From contig CANHBU010000025.1 of assembly GCA_947458345.1 (NCBI GenBank), forward strand, positions 1-11,631: a stretch of 11,631 nucleotides of DNA, given 5' to 3'. Shown piece after piece: positions 8,814-11,631 of the stretch (the stretch's first letter is position 1; every line of letters begins with the position of its first letter). The notes beneath the pieces are model-generated. The model was given only the letters and a program-made list of their open reading frames with translations. It had not been told where the DNA came from and did no database searches. Source of the DNA: Comamonadaceae bacterium (lineage in GTDB: Bacteria; Pseudomonadota; Gammaproteobacteria; Burkholderiales; Burkholderiaceae_C). Made by a program: the position numbers and the translations under genes.

Positions 8814-10208
8814 ATGAAGTTCACACGCATCGCCTCGGCCATTGTCTTGGCCTATGGGCTGGGCTCAGCCGCCATGGCGCAGGTCGTCGGCACACAAACC
8901 ACCGACGGCGGCAGCACCAGCAGCATGACCACCGCCCTGACGGACAACTCGACCCGTAGCACCACGACAGCCGACAACTCCAACAGCAGCACCACGACGA
9001 CCGACAACTCGAGCCGCAGCACGAGTACGGCAGACAACTCCAACCGCAGCACCACGGCGGCCGATAACTCCAACCGCAGCACAAGTACAGCAGACAACTC
9101 CAACCGGAGCACCACGACGACCGACAACTCGAACCGCAGCACGAGTACAGCCGACAGCTCCAACCGCAGCACCACGACGGCAGACAACTCCAACCGCAGC
9201 ACAAGTACAGCCGACAGCTCCAACCGCAGCACCATGACGGACAACTCCAACCGAAGCACCAGCACGGCCAACAACACGACCAGCTCAAGCACCACCACGA
9301 CCCGCAGCGCCAGTGACAGCAGCCAGAACAAAAACTCAGGCGCCGCCAGTGCTGCAGGGGAACGATCGGCGGCACTCAATAACGGCTCGACTGGCACATT
9401 CAGCAGCGCCTTCAACACCTCCACGGCCACTGCCAGCAGCACGCTCAGTGGCACGGTCTCGGGCAATACCATCACCAACTTGGGCAACCAGGCCTCGAAC
9501 TCGGGCTCAACCCATGGCGGAGTGGGTCAAGGCGGCAGGGTCGGCCGCGCAGGCGATGCAATGAGCGCGGCCATGGCCACGGGCGGCAAGGGCGCTCGCG
9601 GCGTAGGCGGCAATGCGGGCACCGGCGGCGCGTCTGCCAACGGCGCCCTCTCGGCCAACAGCGATCGGGCCGAGACCGGCCGCGCTGGTGATGCCACCGG
9701 TGGTCGCGCCGACGGATCCAACAGCGCCGGCCTGGCCAGAGCCGGTGGCGGCAGCGGTGGTGCTGGTAGCAATGTCAATGGCGCAGGCGACGGCGGCGCA
9801 GCAGGCCCCGGCGGCTCTGCAAGCTCTGATGCGGGCGCAAGCACCCGCACGGCCGGTACGGGTACGGGCGGCGCCAGTGGCACCGCCAACAGCGGCAGCG
9901 CCATGACCGGCAACAGCACCAGCAACGGCGGCGCAGGCGGCGCAGGCGGTATGGCCGCCGGTGGCAATGGTGGCAACGGCGACGCCGGTATCAACACCGC
10001 CAATGGCGGCGCAGCAGGTGTGGCTTATGGCGGCGCTGGCGGTGCCGGTGGTCGGGTCCGGGTCGATGGCGGCACCTTCAACCTGTCCAACATGATGAGC
10101 AGCGTCGGGCAATCGGCCGCAGGCATCATGATGGCCAGCCAAAACAGTGGCATGGCCTCCTTTGTGCAGCAAAGCATCAGCGTGCAATCGAATCTGCGAC
10201 TTCAATAA
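8814..10208 (+). CDS. Exported low-complexity repeat protein, putative major fibre (amyloid-like) subunit
   Basis: 464 residues. A Sec signal peptide (1-22, cleavage AMA-Q) follows a good ribosome site (GGGAGAAG, 8802-8809). Residues 44-152 are eleven repeats of about ten residues with consensus D-N-S-N-R-S-T-x-T-A. A Ser/Thr/Asn-rich linker with GNTITNLGNQ follows (to about 231), then a Gly/Ala/Asn-rich region (about 232-420) with GGAGGAGG and GGNGGNGD runs. The C-terminal 40 residues are more ordinary and end in QNSG-x3-FVQQSISVQ (443-458), a motif shared with the next gene's product. There is almost no aromatic residue or cysteine after the signal peptide. A role as a secreted fibre or matrix subunit comparable to FapC is inferred from composition and neighbours; no domain is recognised by eye. 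A sigma-54 promoter lies upstream and a terminator downstream. Confidence 0.8.
   Translation: MKFTRIASAIVLAYGLGSAAMAQVVGTQTTDGGSTSSMTTALTDNSTRSTTTADNSNSSTTTTDNSSRSTSTADNSNRSTTAADNSNRSTSTADNSNRSTTTTDNSNRSTSTADSSNRSTTTADNSNRSTSTADSSNRSTMTDNSNRSTSTANNTTSSSTTTTRSASDSSQNKNSGAASAAGERSAALNNGSTGTFSSAFNTSTATASSTLSGTVSGNTITNLGNQASNSGSTHGGVGQGGRVGRAGDAMSAAMATGGKGARGVGGNAGTGGASANGALSANSDRAETGRAGDATGGRADGSNSAGLARAGGGSGGAGSNVNGAGDGGAAGPGGSASSDAGASTRTAGTGTGGASGTANSGSAMTGNSTSNGGAGGAGGMAAGGNGGNGDAGINTANGGAAGVAYGGAGGAGGRVRVDGGTFNLSNMMSSVGQSAAGIMMASQNSGMASFVQQSISVQSNLRLQ
8943..9269 (+). repeat. 30-base coding repeat, eleven units
   Basis: Ten 30-base units and one 27-base unit (residues 134-142, one codon lost) encode the D-N-S-N-R-S-T repeat. 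Units alternate between endings in S-T-A (codons ACGAGTACA and variants) and T-T-A/T (ACCACGACG), so the true period is about 60 bases, which suggests growth by duplication of pairs. All length differences keep the frame. Confidence 0.92.
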
Positions 10209-10229
10209 GTCTGTGAGTCGATGAGAGCT

Positions 10230-10260
10230 CCTGCGCAGGTCTTTGCCTGCGCAGGTTTTT
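10230..10260 (+). terminator. Intrinsic terminator after the large subunit gene
   Basis: CCTGCGCAGG occurs twice, separated by TCTTTG, forming a perfect 10-base GC-rich stem followed by TTTTT. It lies 21 bases after the stop of the large subunit gene and 30 bases before the next start codon. Partial read-through would give high expression of the large protein and lower expression of the downstream genes. Confidence 0.88.
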
Positions 10261-10289
10261 GCCCGCTTTTCATTCTCAGAGGAATTTTT

Positions 10290-10640
10290 ATGAAGCTGAT
10301 CAAGGCAGTCTGTACGCTTGTTGCAGCGCAGGCCGTGATGCCCGTTCTCTGCGCTCATGCACAGATGCCAGCCGCGGTGCAAACCGGGCCTGTTCTGTGG
10401 AGCAGCCCAGTGGCAGTTTCCGATCTGTCGCACCAACGAGGTGGGGCCAGCATCAGCCGCAGCGAGATGATGGTTTCGGGCAGCACAAGCGACAACAGCG
10501 CGACCAACGTCCTGACCGGCAACAACGCCATCGCCGCGGGCGCCTTTACCAATATGAGTGGCCTGCCCCTGGTGGTACAGAACTCAGGGGCCAATGTGTT
10601 GATTCAAAACGCGGTGATCATCAATTTGCAGATGCAGTAG
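10290..10640 (+). CDS. Small exported protein, putative minor fibre subunit
   Basis: 116 residues. ATG 10290 is chosen because AGAGGAA (10278-10284) precedes it and a signal peptide starts there (cleavage AHA-Q at 24/25); the frame is open to 10221, but that would cover the terminator and hide the signal. The mature part has SDLSHQRGG (44-52), a degenerate double-glycine motif, then TSDNSATNVLTGNNAI with the Asn/Ser flavour of the large protein, and ends with QNSG-x4-IQNAVIINLQ (97-114), aligning with the C terminus of the large protein. No enzyme motif is present. By size and kinship it could nucleate or cap the fibre, as FapB is proposed to do; this is inference. The C39 peptidase gene follows 21 bases after its stop. 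Confidence 0.8.
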   Translation: MKLIKAVCTLVAAQAVMPVLCAHAQMPAAVQTGPVLWSSPVAVSDLSHQRGGASISRSEMMVSGSTSDNSATNVLTGNNAIAAGAFTNMSGLPLVVQNSGANVLIQNAVIINLQMQ

Positions 10641-10661
10641 GGGCAAGCGGTGGAGCGCCTG

Positions 10662-11366
10662 ATGACCAAGACTTGCCTTGCCGTTGTGGGTCGCTGTGCG
10701 GCCATGGTGCTTGCCACGCTGGCTTTGCTGGGCTGCCAGGCACTGCCTGCGCCGCCCTCGACTGCGGTCGTTGGCGACTTCGCCGTGCCCGTGCTCAGCT
10801 GGCGACAGAGCCGCCTGTCAGGCACGCTTTTGCAGCAGTACGATTTCAGCTGCGGATCGGCCGCGGTGGCCACCCTCTTGACCCACCACTATGGCCTGCC
10901 GACCAGCGAAGGCGCGGTCTTTGAGAGCATGTATGCGCAGGGCGATCAGGCCAGGATCAGGCGCGATGGCTTTTCCATGCTCGACCTCAAACATGCTTTG
11001 GCTGCCTACGGGCTGCAAGCTGACGGCTTCGAGCAGCCTCTTGAAAAACTGCAGCAGGCCGGTCTGCCGGCCATTGTCCTGATCACGGAAAACGGGTATC
11101 AGCACTTCGTGGTCATCAAGGGGCTGTCTGCCGAGCGCGTGCTCATTGGCGATCCAGCCAAAGGCACACGCGCCCTGTCGCGGCGCGCCTTCGATGCGGC
11201 CTGGCTCAATCGGATCTTGCTGGTGGTGCACAACCGGACAGAGTTGGCCCGATTCAATTTGGCGGCCGATTGGGCCGCTGCACCGTTGTCGCCTTTGGCT
11301 GCGGGCATGAGTCGGGGCAGCATGACGGCCGTGACCCTGCCCAAGCACGGCCCGGGGGATTTTTGA
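10662..11366 (+). CDS. C39-family cysteine peptidase lipoprotein (FapD-like)
   Basis: 234 residues counted from ATG 10662 (GGAG six bases upstream); GTG 10650, preceded by AGGGG, is an equally possible start. A lipoprotein signal ends in LLGC (22-25) with Gln after the Cys, favouring outer-membrane sorting, so the enzyme probably faces the periplasm. The C39 catalytic set is complete: oxyanion Gln58, Cys64 in YDFSCGSAA, His148 in QHFVVI and Asp168-equivalent Asp164 in GDPAKG. The Gln-Cys distance of 6 and the His-Asp distance of 16 match those in ComA-type C39 domains. C39 peptidases cut after double-glycine leaders; stand-alone members such as FapD work in amyloid export. The stop overlaps the next start by one base (TGATG), so the two genes are translationally coupled. 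Confidence 0.88.
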   Translation: MTKTCLAVVGRCAAMVLATLALLGCQALPAPPSTAVVGDFAVPVLSWRQSRLSGTLLQQYDFSCGSAAVATLLTHHYGLPTSEGAVFESMYAQGDQARIRRDGFSMLDLKHALAAYGLQADGFEQPLEKLQQAGLPAIVLITENGYQHFVVIKGLSAERVLIGDPAKGTRALSRRAFDAAWLNRILLVVHNRTELARFNLAADWAAAPLSPLAAGMSRGSMTAVTLPKHGPGDF

Positions 11367-11631
11367 TGAATGCAATTGAAGGCCCGGCCTTGCCAGCAGG
11401 GGCGCGCCTGCATCAAGCGCTCAGGCTTGGCAAGCCGGCGGGCCTGTGGTGCGCCGCCCTGCACGTCACCCTATACGTCACGCTATACGTCACCCTGTAC
11501 GTGACCCTGTCCCTGTGCGCGGGTCGTCCGGCGCAGGCCGAGACTGCGCGTGCCGAGCCGGCCGCTCAGGTTTGGCTGGCCGCCAGCGATCTTGAGCTCG
11601 ATCAATTGCGCGGAGGCTTCCAGCTCGGCGA
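11366..11631 (+). CDS. Exported protein with double-glycine motif (partial, runs off the right edge)
   Basis: The first 88 codons are present. ATG 11366 overlaps the peptidase stop and has GGGGGA (11354-11359) six bases before it. A long signal peptide contains VTLY repeated about four times in its hydrophobic core (34-49) and likely ends at AQA-E (58/59). The mature start carries SDLELDQLRGG (74-84), which fits the double-glycine leader consensus: Ser at -11, Glu at -8, Leu at -7, Leu at -4, Gly-Gly at -2/-1. I recall small secreted proteins with an L-R-G-G-F motif beside C39 peptidases in related bacteria, possibly FapE-like, but cannot confirm this here. It is a natural candidate substrate or partner of the adjacent peptidase. 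Confidence 0.75.
   Translation, partial: MNAIEGPALPAGARLHQALRLGKPAGLWCAALHVTLYVTLYVTLYVTLSLCAGRPAQAETARAEPAAQVWLAASDLELDQLRGGFQLG
11465..11512 (+). repeat. 12-base tandem repeat in a signal-peptide core
   Basis: Four imperfect copies of GTCACCCTATAC encode VTLY-VTLY-VTLY-VTLS (residues 34-49) inside the hydrophobic core of the signal peptide. Differences are at third positions, plus one Tyr-to-Ser change in the last unit. Copy-number change would keep the frame and alter core length by four residues. Confidence 0.9.

Noticed and set aside
8892..8912. DGG in the N-terminal part of the large subunit as a double-glycine leader
   Set aside because: Lacks the hydrophobic residues at -7 and -4, so it does not fit the consensus.
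8444..8959. Plus-strand open frames running through the divergent control region
   Set aside because: No ribosome site or motif; they overlap the sigma-54 promoter and run into the repeat gene in another frame.
8943..9269. Regular 30-base repeats considered as a CRISPR array
   Set aside because: Units are directly adjacent with no unique spacers, and they are translated in frame.
8821..9487. Two minus-strand open frames (Cys/Trp-rich and Leu/Val-rich) opposite the repeat gene
   Set aside because: They arise because the 30-base repeat is open in several frames; no start signals, and the plus frame has a signal peptide and ribosome site.
9507..10436. Minus-strand Ala/Gly-rich open frame of 309 codons
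   Set aside because: Shadow of the Gly-rich coding region; it also crosses the intrinsic terminator and the next gene's start.

Overview
The window looks like chromosomal DNA of a GC-rich betaproteobacterium of the order Burkholderiales, probably near the Comamonadaceae. This rests on base composition, codon use, the argD-argF pair and the style of the housekeeping proteins; it is an inference, not a database match.

Left half (1-5749), ordinary metabolism. The 3' end of argD overlaps argF, giving two steps of arginine synthesis. Convergent to them is a class A FAD-dependent monooxygenase. A 238-base gap holding a REP-like palindrome leads to a LysE/RhtB-type exporter with a small in-frame tandem repeat. 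A 250-base gap with a plausible sigma-70 promoter follows, then a 676-residue membrane protein fused to a spermidine-synthase-like domain.

Right half (5801-11631), a surface-fibre locus. Two minus-strand genes form one unit: an outer-membrane beta-barrel protein and, 13 bases on, a VpsR-like sigma-54 activator. A 495-base divergent control region separates them from a plus-strand series. It contains a near-consensus -24/-12 promoter facing the plus-strand genes and a weaker candidate facing the other way. The plus-strand genes are: a 464-residue exported Ser/Thr/Asn then Gly/Ala low-complexity protein with eleven 10-residue repeats; an intrinsic terminator; a 116-residue exported protein sharing the large protein's C-terminal QNSG motif; a lipoprotein C39 cysteine peptidase with its catalytic residues intact; and the start of another exported protein carrying a textbook double-glycine motif.

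The parts (repeat subunit, small partner subunit, C39 peptidase, outer-membrane channel) recall the Fap functional-amyloid system of Pseudomonas (FapC, FapB, FapD, FapF), but in a different order, split over two strands and with a dedicated enhancer-binding protein. The working model is: the activator and sigma-54 RNA polymerase switch on the locus; subunits enter the periplasm by Sec; the C39 lipoprotein trims or handles double-glycine partners; and the barrel exports the fibre. Individual gene families are supported to varying degrees; the system-level reading is inference.
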